Shown here: piece after piece, positions 35,601-45,499 of the stretch | Layout of the letters: the number at the start of each line of letters is the position of its first letter | How positions within the stretch are numbered: the stretch's first letter is position 1 | Origin: Pomphorhynchus laevis | Taxonomy: Eukaryota; Acanthocephala; Palaeacanthocephala; Echinorhynchida; Pomphorhynchidae | Reading direction: 5' to 3' | Length of the DNA: 64,000 bases | NCBI GenBank assembly: GCA_012934845.2 | Contig: WNNJ02001257.1 | Location: 124,001 to 188,000, forward strand | Made by a program: the position numbers and the translations under genes | The notes under the pieces: generated by a model | Told to the model about the DNA's origin: nothing | Database searches by the model: none | What the model saw: only the letters and a program-made list of their open reading frames with translations

Positions 35601-38600
35601 CCTTTAAAAAGTCTTTCTCTTTTTCAGACAAACGCTTTGATCTTTATCACAGCGTTTGTCTGGAAGAATTCTAGTATTATTCGAGTTTTGGTATTATCAC
35701 TTCAAAGTGTCGTTGCTTCGATTGATGTGATGATTTCTTTGTTGGAGTGAGATATTTGCATTACTCTGAAAATTTGCGCCACTATCACTTATTTCCAATA
35801 AATGGAACGGATGGTCGGCCTGGCTCAGACTTTTGTCCGTCATCAATTGTCCAATCCATCGTTTTTCCCGTTGTTTACGCTTAAACATGTCATTAATAGG
35901 TTCATCTATAATGACAGTCTTCATTGTTTGTGATGGTTTTTCGACAAGATGACGAACTGTTCCGTCTACTTCTATATCGCCGCTACGTATGTCCTTTCGA
36001 AGGTTGTTAGCTCAAATGATGTATTGCGTGGAAGTTCCTTCCCTTACTGGCATCGCTCCAACGTTCATTCGATTTGGCATTATTAGAGATTTCTGCGACA
36101 ATAAGACAGAACAAACAAAAACCTCTGATAAGATATCGGAACTCAAGAAATCTCAACGGGATGCTACAACACATGTCACCGATTACCATTGAAGGAAATG
36201 GATCACGCCGTTGTTGAGACCGAAGATGCGCAAATTGCATCGACATGATCGAATCACTCAGGTTTGCCTCTCAAATAATGTGTCTATCATACACAATAGA
36301 CGCCGAATACAACTGTAAATCGATATACGTGATTTATATGAACGAGTGTCTAGATTGTAAAGTCTAATACGTAGGACAAACTAGGTACGCCCGAAATACA
36401 GAAATAAAATCATGATTTATTGATCTTGCAAAAAAAATCAATTAAAAAAGAAATAAAATCACAAACACCAATTATTTTTAAGGTCAAATTAAAAATTGCT
36501 ATTTATATAGCGCATATAGAGTATATTAATTATACAATGAACGGGTGTAATGAACTATTTCTAACATTAAGATAATCATAAAAATGATAATTGTGTATAA
36601 AGAAGAACATACTAAAATATATTGATAAATTACGGCAAGAAGATGATACTTTACACTATAAAAGTTTACTAGAAAATTTTCTGTTTATTTGCAGTTCATT
36701 AACTGTTCATTCCCAGTTGCAATTCGTGAATCGACAAAACTAATTCGATTTTCTGTCGCTTTCACAAATAATAATAAATTCTCAAATTTATGAGAATTAA
36801 TAATTAAATACAAGGGAAGATTCTAAATTTGGTTTACCAACTTTTTGACTTCGTAAATTCAATGAGATTTCAAAATTTGACGTTGCGGTTAAAATATAAG
36901 ACGTTAACTTATAAAAGAAATGTAAATATTTCAGATTCTAATTAAAGCAATCCGGAAAATTATCTAAACTTTTCAATAAATGCGAAAATAAGATTTAAAT
37001 TAAAATATAACTTGACCACCGTGTAGTAAAAGCATGTGATCACGTTATGTAAGTTAATATCGCGGAAATGTAGAGTATACATAAAGATTAGGAAGCAAGA
37101 TTCAAAAAAGCATTGACTTGGAAATATTAGAATAAAAGTTATATCGGCGATATAAAAAGTACAGGAAAATAACGAATCGTTTTTAATATGCAGAAAATAG
37201 TTATTGATATTTAAGTTTTATTGTTTCAATAAATTATAATTATTAATTATCACCATAATTAACTTTATTATTAAATTTTAGTCGTTAAATATAAATAGTA
37301 TATGTTGTTTATATTTAATAAATCAATTAATAATGACAGAAACAAGTTGACTAAATATTTATAAATAACTTCTCTAAAGTATATTTTTTTAAATATTTGT
37401 CTTTTTCAAAAATAATAATTCCAAAATTTATGATTAATTATTTATAATTAATTCCCAAAACTCATTCGAGTCTTTAATTCTCAAATACATAAATTTAGTT
37501 ACCATGACAATGACACAAACGCCTTAAAAAACGGCAAAATTAAATGAGCAATAGACCGGGAAAATTTGAACGATTGAAATACGAAGATGCGTGACAAATG
37601 TAAAACATTAAAGCATCAATGCTTTGTAAACGAGGCTATGAGCCATCATTCCATTTTTTGTGTCCCCGGTGTAGGAAAGAAACACAGAGAAACACTGAAA
37701 TCAAGTGGAATTAATAGCATTGAAAAGATTGAACGTGAATTTGCAAGGAAAGGAGAAGAGGATTTTAAAATGTTCTTGATGAACAAAATGGGAATTAACA
37801 AACTTCATTCAAATATGATAATATGCGGTATTACGTCACGACAAGCGGAAAGATCAAAAGTTAAAAAAGAAAAGTATACACCAAAACCAATCAAAGAAGA
37901 ACAAAGTTAGCCAACCCTGTATATTCACAACGCAAGCGTTCAAACTCTCCGTTTAAAGAGCAAACACAATTTACGACATTTTAAACATAACGAAAAAAAC
38001 ATACCTTATTTTATTTTAATAAGATTAATGCTTTAATGTTCAAATTAATAAATAGACGACATCACATATTTTACTAAAATAATAAAAGTATATTTTAGTT
38101 CTAAACTAATTTTCTACATAATATAATATTTTAAATGCTAACATTGGAAAGTTGATTAATAGTGAAAGCTCGAATATATCTAAGATAAAAATTTGGAAAG
38201 ATTATATATTTGATAAAATTAAAAATAAAATGAAAATAACAAACAATTATAAAAGGAAAGATAAAATTAATAAAGATATGTATAAAGAACTTACTAAATT
38301 AAAGGATAACTATATAATAACAACTATTGATAAAGCTAGTAATAACTTTGTGAGAATATATTCTGAAAATATTTTTACTTTTTAGCTATCAAGAAAACGT
38401 TGTAAAAATGATACTAATTTTTGTTCTTAAAAGATTATTGGTACGCATCATATTTTGGCATTTAAATAAAATAAATAAAAAAATCTTAAACCAACTCGAT
38501 TTTATTATTTATCTGTTATACGAGATAACAGTATAACATTTGGAACTATAATATTGTTTAAGCAGTCGACTAATATGTAGTTTTCTAAAACGATATATTA

Positions 38601-40679
38601 TTATTTATTCTGCAGCTAATTAGTCGGCTATTGTTGTATTCATACGGATGAAATATTTCAAAACAAATAATATCATATTACAATATTTTGATTGTATCTA
38701 TTTTCTATTACATATTTGTAAATAATACATATCTTACATATTTGTAAGACGCACAAAGACGAAACCGTTTTACTCAAGATAGTAAAACGGTTAGCTCACG
38801 ACAGCATTTTTTACTATAGAAATGCTTAAAAATACTTTTTACTAAGGCATTTTTACTAAAGGTTTTTCTAAAGATGTTTTAATTTGCTTTCTTATCAAGA
38901 ATCGTAAAATACAAAAGCAATGTACGTGATAGGTCATAATAAAAATCTTAAATATGCATTTTAAACATACATTTTATATTTGACATTTAAAGTAATAAAG
39001 GAATTAAATTCAGTTGTATTATTAAAGTGTATAGAATGTAAATTTAGGGAGCTTACCGAATTCACGTATATACCTGTATCAATCGGTTTATTATCCCTCT
39101 CAATCTGCTCCAATTTCAACTTTAATTCTTCAATTTCTTTCCTGGAGGAAAACTAAGATTTGGTTAAATGTAACAAAAATTATAAATATACAATATTTAA
39201 AATATAATTAAACATTAAACAATTTTGACTATAAAATTCCATTTACTCATAGAACACTTAAATTTGTTATTTTAAAATTCGAGTAATTTTGAAAAATTAC
39301 CGGTTTTACAGTTAAAATGAATACAACAGATTTAAACTTTATAAGCTCGCAAGTTAAATTGAGGTAAAAATTGATAAAACACAAATTTAGAAAAATATAA
39401 CAAAATATAATTTTGTTAGCAACAAAACTATATATTTTGATAACAAATTATCAAAATAACAATGACTTTTGGCAATTGTACGTTTATAAAATCAGCTTTT
39501 CAAACTGATTTTAACCTGAAAGAATGCAAAATATAAGTAGTAAAACATATCCACGAAAATTTAGACAAAAGCAACATTTATGTAAAGAATAAAACGAATA
39601 TTAACTACCTGGAAGAATGCAAAATAAAACTAGTAAAATATATTCACGAAAATTTAGACAAAAGCAACATTTATGTAAAGAATAAAACGAATTTTAACTA
39701 CATTATATAATATTAAAATTAAAAACTACCTGAATTAGATTTATTTGCTATAACAACTATTTATTTGTATAACTTATCATTAATCAACATTGATGTCGCG
39801 TTTGCATGCTAATCGTCGTCATTAAAGAAATTTGTTTTATCAACTAATACATTTATATATTTAATATATCTACTAATATATAAATAAATCAGTAGATATA
39901 TATTATTACTAATATATATTATTATTTATCTATTATTTTATCACGATGAAAATGAATTCATAAGCAAAAAATATAATTCATAAACGAAAACAATTTCTTA
40001 AATTAGTTTCATAGTAAAAAGCGATTAATCCCAAAGATTTTAATTCTACAATTTAATGCATTTAGCAAAGTCAAGTTTTATGTTTTATTTCAATAAATTT
40101 TAGTTTGCGCTGAAACTAATATCAGAGTTATTATTTTTAATATTTATTATTTATTTTTAATGATTAAATTACAAGAATTAATATTTATATAGCAATTATA
40201 CTATTATTTAAAGAATATACTTACAAATAAATATATTAATTACAAATAAAAATATAATTTTTATTTATTTATTTATTTAATATATGAAACGTATCAATTA
40301 CTGAAATTATATGTGGATATTTCGTTAAGATCTAATACATGCAAAATTGGATTGTTTGTGAATTTAAAGTAGATTAATTTATCTTAGATTATGTTGGTAA
40401 ATTTATAATTAACGGTGTACATTTTGAAATTATTTAATCTTTTATAAGTAATTATATATTTTTAAATAAAACATTTGAATTTTATGAAATTCCAAAATTT
40501 GAAATCCTAAAGAGCAATAATATTATATATTACTGAAAACTAAACAATATTACGAATTAATATTCTATATGCAAAATCTAACCTAAATTTGGTGTTCTCA
40601 AGTTCAAGCGTTTCAATTCGATCTCTCATAAGACGAGATTTTTGTTTGTACGTTCGCCGTCTGTGCATCGGATATGTAT
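23623..40679 (-). CDS. Unrecognised coiled-coil protein gene, spliced, incomplete
   Basis: Four minus-strand exons with proper splice signals encode heptad-rich text: 40679-40583 (MHRRRTYKQKSRLM then RDRIETLELENTKF), 39141-39074 (KEIEELKLKLEQIERDNKPI), 33253-33127 (NESNYKVECLRLKRQLELHQ, ending SDWESSK) and 23697-23623 (GDRICKVSNLLEEVNHEIQK, RRKE, stop). Phases agree between exons 1-2 and 3-4. They do not agree between 2 and 3, so a further small exon must lie between, or these are two genes. The 5' end is not found. BAF copy B lies in an intron on the other strand. I do not recognise the protein. That all four exons belong to one gene is inference. Confidence 0.45.
23830..24370 (+). mobile_element. 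3' end of a LINE (CR1/Jockey-like C-terminus)
   Basis: The open frame at 24000-24281 contains RGHSLTIRRNTVQK, then MQFDRRIVELWNNL, then NTFKRRLRM, the C-terminal signature after the RT of CR1/Jockey-type LINEs (usually ...FxxRVVxxWNxLPxxVV...FKxxLD). The 3' tail ends in AATAAAATG-type sequence. Upstream text includes an 86-bp direct repeat (TGAAGACAGAC at 23881 and 23967) and a GC-rich hairpin. 5'-truncated. Confidence 0.72.
23930..23963. repeat. GC-rich hairpin, 15-bp arms
   Basis: GGCAGTGACGCCGAC and GTCGGCGTCGCTGCC are separated by AAAC, with one G/T mismatch. It stands out in AT-rich DNA. Confidence 0.85.
25251..25293. repeat. Perfect hairpin, 18-bp arms
   Basis: AACGACGAAATGCCTTTT is followed after 7 nt by its exact reverse complement. 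It lies within the older Ty3/gypsy fossil, and part of the motif (AAAAGGCATTT) recurs at 25309. Confidence 0.9.
25640..25683. repeat. Perfect hairpin, 20-bp arms
   Basis: CATTCATTTATTCTCTGGAT is followed after 4 nt by its exact reverse complement. Confidence 0.92.
27136..27158 (-). promoter_or_regulatory. Heat-shock-element-like array in LTR region
   Basis: Five alternating TTC/GAA triplets, each separated by two bases, form an uninterrupted array matching the HSF-binding nGAAn rule. It sits about 40 bp outside the primer-site-like sequence of the decayed Ty3/gypsy element, that is in its 5' LTR. The match is seen directly; heat-shock control of the element is inferred. Confidence 0.55.
27251..27279. 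repeat. Perfect hairpin, 13-bp arms
   Basis: TTAAAGCAGCGTT is followed after CAC by its exact reverse complement. Another perfect 13-bp hairpin of pure AT sequence follows at 27302-27330 with loop GAA. Confidence 0.85.
27640..29040 (-). mobile_element. LINE fragment, AP endonuclease and pre-RT region
   Basis: Minus-strand translation contains ATYGGRGRPSGV then ILIYSKGKF, and a VGGDFNIDFRE-type motif near 28690, typical of the AP endonuclease of CR1/Jockey-like LINEs. Further down (28300-27650) pre-RT linker text is visible in broken frames (IKRKLEIYSF, HNLSPSKQYYHFS). Many stops are present. Its 5' side runs directly into the 105-bp tandem array. Confidence 0.62.
29085..30344. repeat. Tandem array, 12 units of exactly 105 bp
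   Basis: The anchor TCCGCT(G/T)CTTGTTTCTC recurs at 29085, 29190, 29295, 29400, 29505, 29610, 29715, 29820, 29925, 30030, 30135 and 30240, with no indels. Two unit types alternate in blocks: CAGTCTGAACTGAGC versus TAGTCTAAATCGAGC. There is no open frame through it. Degraded pieces of the unit end (GGATAGACTGTA) trail to about 30375. It abuts the 5' side of the minus-strand LINE. Confidence 0.95.
30706..30881. repeat. Inverted pair of hammerhead-like PLE motifs
   Basis: Arms of about 65-70 bp (30706-30775 and 30811-30881) match closely in reverse. Each arm carries CTGAT(AAT)GCTA(GC/AA)AGAAGTTAGCGAAAT, read on the minus strand at left and the plus strand at right. GCTA/TTAGC would pair as stem II before GAAA. 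It looks like two PLE end fragments placed head to head, or a MITE derived from them. Confidence 0.6.
30882..32280. other. Low-information stretch
   Basis: No gene was recognised. Short plus-strand frames near 31445-31636 may belong to the decayed element whose end is visible at 32.3-32.7 kb, but I cannot show it. Confidence 0.4.
32290..32680 (+). mobile_element. Remnant of a non-LTR-like RT element, C-terminal domain
   Basis: The frame at 32330-32520 reads FFINIVILASYLVLL then HENRKSSKYVERVIEVERA, then PVPFS. This parallels FFEVSIHNPLAPSYV ... HENRKRTKYLERVTTVENA in the larger copy at 57.7 kb. In another frame, RELRLRVGLILVKATSM near 32610 matches that copy's KRIGIALVKANSW. Heavily decayed. 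Confidence 0.6.
33127..33253 (-). CDS. Coiled-coil gene exon
   Basis: This 127-bp exon lies after TTTTCTTAG and before GTTTAT. It encodes ESNYKVECLRLKRQLELHQ, then TEAFRTFLFQGRKSDWE. It ends in phase 0. Confidence 0.55.
33254..33940. other. AT-rich intron sequence, nothing recognised
   Basis: No repeat or coding signal was seen. Confidence 0.4.
33945..34460 (+). repeat. ~193-bp tandem tRNA-like unit with hammerhead-like boxes
   Basis: Two successive units carry GCCGAAAC/CTGATGA (33962 and 33990) and CTGAAAC/CTAATGA (34155 and 34184), spaced 193-194 bp. Between them lies CTGGTTAAGAGCGTAAGCCTC, which resembles a tRNA D-arm/anticodon-arm and so a pol III A-box. Arms GGCAGC/GCTGCC in unit 1 and GGCAAC/GTTGCC in unit 2 flank the boxes. 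A third, inverted copy lies at 34385-34450. It resembles the hammerhead-bearing SINE-like satellites and retrozymes known from other animals; family novelty is inferred. Confidence 0.6.
34525..35030. repeat. Head-to-head repeat with large central palindrome
   Basis: A ~200-bp unit (GGTGTATGGAATTGG..., with CAATGCGAAAGTCACCTCGT inside) occurs at 34528-34735, inverted at 34740-34812, and again directly at 34816-35025. The inverted and direct copies meet at CCCTAGGG with no spacer and pair for about 95 bp with a handful of mismatches. A third direct piece follows at 35272-35360 on the far side of a SINE. Confidence 0.8.
35090..35271 (+). mobile_element. tRNA-derived SINE
   Basis: The head reads TAGCCTAGCAGTCAAGAGCG, an A-box-like D-arm, and 45 bp later CAACTCGAATCTC, a B-box-like T-arm. 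The body then carries GGCGAAGAG ... CTTCTGATGAGCC near 35167-35199. GGC/GCC flank the boxes as in the ~193-bp unit. It is flanked by copies of the 200-bp palindromic repeat. It is not a functional tRNA: no acceptor stem. Confidence 0.6.
35540..35612 (-). repeat. Dispersed ~70-bp repeat (second copy at 40872-40942)
   Basis: The segment AAAGGAACTCTAATATGAAA ... ATACGTTCTGTAA is present here on the minus strand and on the plus strand at 40872-40942 with about 95% identity. Family unknown. Confidence 0.7.
35697..35924 (-). mobile_element. PLE GIY-YIG endonuclease C-terminal fragment
   Basis: The 75-codon frame reads VIIDEPINDMFKRKQREKRW followed by IGQLMTDKS. This resembles the end of a PLE GIY-YIG domain, where R..RE..WI..L.T precedes the proline-glycine turn. 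A short, isolated fragment. Confidence 0.4.
36290..36415 (+). mobile_element. PLE GIY-YIG endonuclease fragment
   Basis: Translation NCKSIYVIYMNECLDC, then YVGQTRYARNTEIKS, matches the GIY-YIG start (VIY...C..C...YVGQT...). One internal stop. It is in opposite orientation to the fragment at 35.7-35.9 kb. Confidence 0.6.
36416..36838. other. AT-rich stretch, nothing recognised
   Basis: No coding signal or repeat was found up to the start of the duplicated BAF block. Confidence 0.45.
36839..37982 (+). repeat. Segmental duplication, copy B (carries BAF-like gene)
   Basis: This is the second copy of the 1144-bp block at 12086-13229, offset exactly 24753 bp and same orientation, with no indels. 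Confidence 0.9.
37587..37910 (+). CDS. BAF-like (barrier-to-autointegration factor) protein, copy B
   Basis: A 107-aa single-exon frame whose translation is identical to copy A. It keeps the N-terminal KHQCFVNEAM segment, the helix-hairpin-helix CVPGVGKKH and a lysine-rich tail. About 390 bp of shared upstream DNA just before the start shows no difference between copies, so both probably share promoter elements. It lies, on the opposite strand, in the large intron proposed for the coiled-coil gene. Which copy is the ancestral locus cannot be told from this window. Confidence 0.85.
   Translation: MRDKCKTLKHQCFVNEAMSHHSIFCVPGVGKKHRETLKSSGINSIEKIEREFARKGEEDFKMFLMNKMGINKLHSNMIICGITSRQAERSKVKKEKYTPKPIKEEQS
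38145..38352 (+). mobile_element. Short permuted PLE fragment
   Basis: The frame reads INSESSNISKIKIWKDYIFD ... DNYIITTIDKASNNFV, which is the linker/RT-start segment of the Naiad-type element seen in the other copies. Both ends are abrupt (breakpoints near 38145 and 38352). Confidence 0.85.
38353..39073. other. AT-rich intron sequence, nothing recognised
   Basis: No repeat or coding signal. Confidence 0.4.
39074..39141 (-). CDS. Coiled-coil gene exon
   Basis: This 68-bp exon lies after CCTCCAG and before GTATAT. It encodes KEIEELKLKLEQIERDNKPI, and the phase matches the exon at 40583. Confidence 0.6.
39142..40582. other. Intron of the coiled-coil gene
   Basis: AT-rich. A ~60-bp direct duplication (CACGAAAATTTAGACAAAAG ...) occurs at about 39555-39605 and 39645-39695. 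Confidence 0.45.
40583..40679 (-). CDS. Coiled-coil gene exon
   Basis: This 97-bp exon lies between CTCTTAG and GTTAGA. It is basic then leucine-rich and leaves AG to join G of the next exon (Arg). Confidence 0.6.
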
Positions 40680-42770
40680 CTAAGAGATAATGTTGATTCT
40701 TATTTTATCTAAAAATAAGAATCAATAATTATCAATAATTAACAATCTCAATAATTATCATTGATAAAATATAATTGATAATATATTATTATTGATAATT
40801 ATCTCAATAATTATCGATAATTAATAATTATCAATTTTTATCAAAAATAAAAATATTTAAAGCTAAAAAACATTTTTAAAGGAACTCTAATATGAAAGCA
40901 AAACTATAATATTTTAACAATACGTTCTGTAACATACTATAATAAGCTAATACTTTATTGTATTAATCAAAATATTTTGATTCAATTTAAAAATAATTTA
41001 ATTTTTTAAAATAAAGAATAAAATGGTGAATACGACTTGTGATATATCTGAATACGACTGATCTGTGATAATTGTAAAATTCGTCGTGTCCTAAAGTAGT
41101 CAAAAGAACCATTTAGTACCAAAGCAGCTATTGAAATATCAAATGTAATCCGCTATTTATTTTAGTTAAAGTTCATAGCGATCAATGTTGTTTATCAGTG
41201 CTGTCTTAAACTAGTTTTAAGACTGCATCGTTTATTGTTTCGAATTAAACTTAAAAACTTTCACTTCGGCACGTACACATTTGTTAATAATATGTCCACT
41301 CGAACAGTGTACTCTATAAATTTTAAAAAGTAATAGAAGGTAATTTAAACGATACTGACTACAAAAATAAAGTAAAATTATGTGGTTTAAGAATATTTAT
41401 TCTTAATCATATTAATATTTAATATTAATAAAATAATTACTCGTGGATTAAACAGCTGATGACTGATTATAACATAAATGTAAACCGAATAATTTTGGCA
41501 AAGTAGCATTTTGGTTCTAAATTCAAGATTTTTTAATGAACGACGTGTAAGACAATGAAAGAACCTAATCCTTTAAAAAGCGTAAACCTTTATGATATAA
41601 AAGATTAAAGCATTTCAAAAATTAAATGTTTGTTTTATTATTCATAACTAACTTGATATTTAATATTAAAAAAACATTATCTGTTGAACAGATAATTCTA
41701 GAATTTCAGGTAAACAGCCACCGTAATTTAAAAAATTCTTTTGTTATTAATCATCATTTAATAATAAATTCTCGTCATTAGAAAAAAAAACAACGAAAAT
41801 CACAAATTAAATATTATTTAATTGCTTTGTATTAAAAAATTTATAATGATTACAACAAAGCAATTAAAATTGGCCACGGAAGAATCAAAAAATTGAAATT
41901 AATATTTAATTGTTTCGAATTTGTTGCAATTTGTTGCAATGAACTTGTGTAGAAAATATTAACATTAGAAGGATAAAAACGAATGGAATGCAAAATATAG
42001 GTTTTAGGTACTTTTCACAATATGTTCTTCAGTTTCCACGATTTAAATCTTTAGATTTTGAAAACTGATTACACACAACATATACAACAGGAGCTCATTG
42101 TACTACAAGTATTTAAATAAAATACTTTATAGCAACTAATTTATCAAAGGCCGGAGGGTTCAAATGTAACCTCGGATTTAAATACTTACAATGCTAAATA
42201 TTTTACTTGTTGTAAATATTATTAAATAAATTATGTAATAGAAGCTGTTTAGCTGTTGCTCTGTGGCAAATTAGATCGTAATGAGGTAAAAATAGTAACT
42301 TGTAAAATTTAGTCAATGTGCGGTTAATGTTTAAGAAAATGATGCGCTCGACATAAAAAAAATTAGCAAAATAAGATACAAATTATTAGATTCATATCAA
42401 AAGTTAAAAAAAGACATTTTGTAGCAGTTAGTCATTAAGTTAAATAGCAAATCGAAATGCAGTAGTAGATTAATTTTAATATTTTAAAATCTTAATATAT
42501 TAACTGGTATGAAATAAAATGATTAATCGTCTTAATGATTAATAATATGTACAAAAATTATAAGAAGATTAATTAGATTAATCAAATAAATAATTAATTA
42601 TAAAATAAGGAGATGTATAGTAAAATAGCGAGGAAATAAAGCGTATGTCAAATAAAGAACAATCAGTTGACATTTTACTATTTTATATAATTATTAATTA
42701 ATTTAATTTAATAATTATTAATAAATAATGATTAATAAATACATTTATTAATAAATAACTTTTATTTATT
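40680..42770. other. AT-rich stretch without recognised genes
   Basis: It holds a perfect 14-bp hairpin (40693-40725, loop ATCTA), ATAATTATCAATAATT-type low-complexity sequence to 40850, and the 70-bp dispersed repeat at 40872. A 5' exon of the coiled-coil gene may hide here. Confidence 0.45.
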
Positions 42771-42774
42771 AATT

Positions 42775-43275
42775 TTAACAATATTAGGACATTTTATTTT
42801 TCTCTATTTTATATTTTAACTATTTCAATTTTGTCTATTTTAGAACATTTTATCTATTTTATATATTTTACTTTTCTCTATTTTAGGATATTTTATCTAT
42901 TTTATCTAATTATTTTATTTTCTCTGTTGTAGGAGATTTGATCTGTTTTATCTATTAATTTTACTTTTTTCTATTTTAGGAGATTTTTTATTTTATCTAT
43001 TTGTTTTATTTTCTATTTTATCTATCTATTTCAATTTTGTCTATTTTAGAACATTTTATCTATTTTAAATATTTTACTTTTTTCTATTTTAGGACATTTT
43101 ATCTATTTTAAAAATTTATTTTATTTTTCTCTATTTTAGGAAATTTTAACTATTTATTTTAATTTTTTCTATTTTAGGACATTTTATCTATTTTATATAT
43201 TTTAATTTTTTTATATTTTATCTATTTTTAGAGATTTTATCTATTGTATATATTTATTTTATTTTTCTTTATATT
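42775..43275. repeat. T-rich minisatellite
   Basis: Irregular tandem units of the type TTTTATCTATTTTA(GGA)CAT with variable spacing. No coding content. Confidence 0.7.
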
Positions 43276-43769
43276 GGGACATATTCCTTTACATTAGTAA
43301 AGGAATATTGATGATTAAGTAAACGAGTTTACTTAGTTAGTTTACCTTATTGAAGGTTTTATCTTTTTATTTATACTCACTGGATAATATCGCTCAAGTT
43401 ATCTTTTAATACAAATTGTCGCTTGAATATAAATATTATATTAATTTTTTTAAATATTTTTATTCAATTTATAAAATAACTCAATATTGCTACATTATTA
43501 TTTTCAAAAAATTGTTAATTATTTCAAATTTAGAGAAGAAAAGTAGATGCTTCTTTAGTTGTTTCTATGTAAATTCAATGTAACGAATTTCTGAAACTGG
43601 ATTTTTCCAGATGAATTCAAAGAATCTTTATTCATATGAAGATTAAATCTTTATTTTATATTATAATTGAATCTATATTCAAATAGGAGAATTGAATCCG
43701 TGTGGTGATATTTAAATGGATCATTTCATTGTTTCAAACAATTTGAATAGAATTGTTTAAAAAATTAGG

Positions 43770-44760
43770 TCATTTGGTATGGAAATAACAATAATTGGTG
43801 ATTTTTCCATTGCATAATTGCATTAATGGCTTATTGCGTGTTGTACAGCGCCGTCTGTTATAATCTATTTCTTTACTTGTGCACCTCGGATGTTTATCCT
43901 TATGCTTAACGCATTGACCGTAACTCCAACGCATTGAATAGCACATAGACAGCAAGTTGCTGTATATATTATTTATGAGGAACACAATTTACGTTGCTAT
44001 CGATCTTTATACGATACTTACTATTTGTCACTCCGCTGCGAATACGTGTTTCTATTATTTGGCTGGTTTTACACATGGGTCGGTCGCAATATTGACAAAC
44101 GTATTGTTTCAACACTCTGTCGTTAGCTGAATAAGATGCAAATCGTGATCTTACTAATGACTGTTTTATGGTCTTTACACTTTTAAAACGTATCATGGGT
44201 GTTCCTGTTACAACCACAGTGCTATAAGCCTTCAGAATATCGCAATATACTAATTGTAGCGCTAGATGATATTGAAAAACAGCCACCGTGTATAATACCT
44301 TAGTATTGCGTGTAAGGAGCAACTCGTTTCTTTTAAGTAAAGCCGCCTCGCGAATTTCACGATCGATTTCTAGCTTTATATATCCCAGTTTCCAAAAATC
44401 CATTTTAATTGCTTGTATGGCTTCATATAGTGCCTTTAGGGTGCTGGATATTGTAATTATACGTCGTATATCATCCTGTATCGCTGATTTTTTCGTACTG
44501 CTATTATGAGCACTTTTAGCATGTAAATAGACAGCACTGGAATGCGGCTTTCTGAAAAGTGTTGTTTGAAAAGCTATTTGACCTTCAATTTTCACTCGCT
44601 CGATTGTCACGTACAGGAATTGAGCTGATTCCTAACGATCACAGATAAACGTCATTGCTTCATTAGAAATCAGTGTTAAGAATTGTGAACTTTCGAACTG
44701 CGCTCTTCGTTGATACACAATCATAATTACAGACTAAATATAACGAAAGAATTGACAACT
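43770..44760 (-). mobile_element. Canonical Penelope-like element fragment (RT thumb, linker, GIY-YIG start)
   Basis: The 213-codon frame at 44610-43969 reads TTLFRKPHSSAVYLHAKS (RT thumb, as in RKPTDT..YLH of PLEs), a linker with VVTGTPMIRFKSVKTIKQS, then CQYCDRPMCKT, the CCHH-type knuckle that precedes GIY-YIG. The frame then breaks, and cysteine-rich remains of the endonuclease run to 43770. Here the endonuclease follows the RT, so this is a different PLE group from the permuted copies. Upstream thumb text continues to about 44700. Confidence 0.7.
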
Positions 44761-45490
44761 GGACTGGAAAGACGTAGAAATCGAAATTAATTGGTAATGA
44801 AACCGACGGGCAAATGATGCAAAGTAATGGTTTGGTCCAAAACTGAGTACATCAAAGCCGATCGAATCTCAAGTCTGCAACATATCGTCTAGCATCGAGA
44901 CTCGACATTATCACAGCAGAAAAGCATATTATTTTATTTACAATGACATATGTTGGTAAACAGGTAATAACGGAGAAAGACCGCGTTCATACAGCGAAGT
45001 GCATCGAAAGCTGGAAGCTTTTATGTGCTACCTAACGTATATAAAGGTCTATGCCCTTGTCCTGGAAGACCTAGACCTATGTGAGGTGCATAGAGACTTC
45101 TACAGAATATATATCAAGATTTATTCACAGTAAATTGAAACCAATGCTGAAAATATACCGACTTATTGAGAAAGCACGAACAATTCTCGAGTAATTTCGA
45201 TTTGACATCATGAGTACTAAATATATTTTTTCAAAACAGGTAGGTATATGGAACAAAAAATTTAATAGCTTTAATACACAATCTATTTGAACTAAGGAAG
45301 ACCCCTAGAGACGTCCACTGATATGTCTCGCCCTGTGGAGTTGTCTAGACAGCATGCTTTTTGTCGTAATGCGATCTGATAGCTAAAGCTATTATGTAGC
45401 CAGCTAAAATACAATTTAGTCGAAGAGGTCCGGAAATATCTCAACAAAATGAAATTCAACCGACTGCCAACAAGACGATTTCAATGCATC
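44761..45490. other. Unassigned stretch
   Basis: More balanced base composition than its neighbours, but no frame or repeat that I recognise. Confidence 0.4.
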
Positions 45491-45499
45491 ATATATATA

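Noticed and set aside
43969-44610. 213-aa minus-strand frame as a host gene
   Set aside because: RKP...YLH thumb motif and the CQYCDRPMCKT knuckle identify it as a Penelope-like element.
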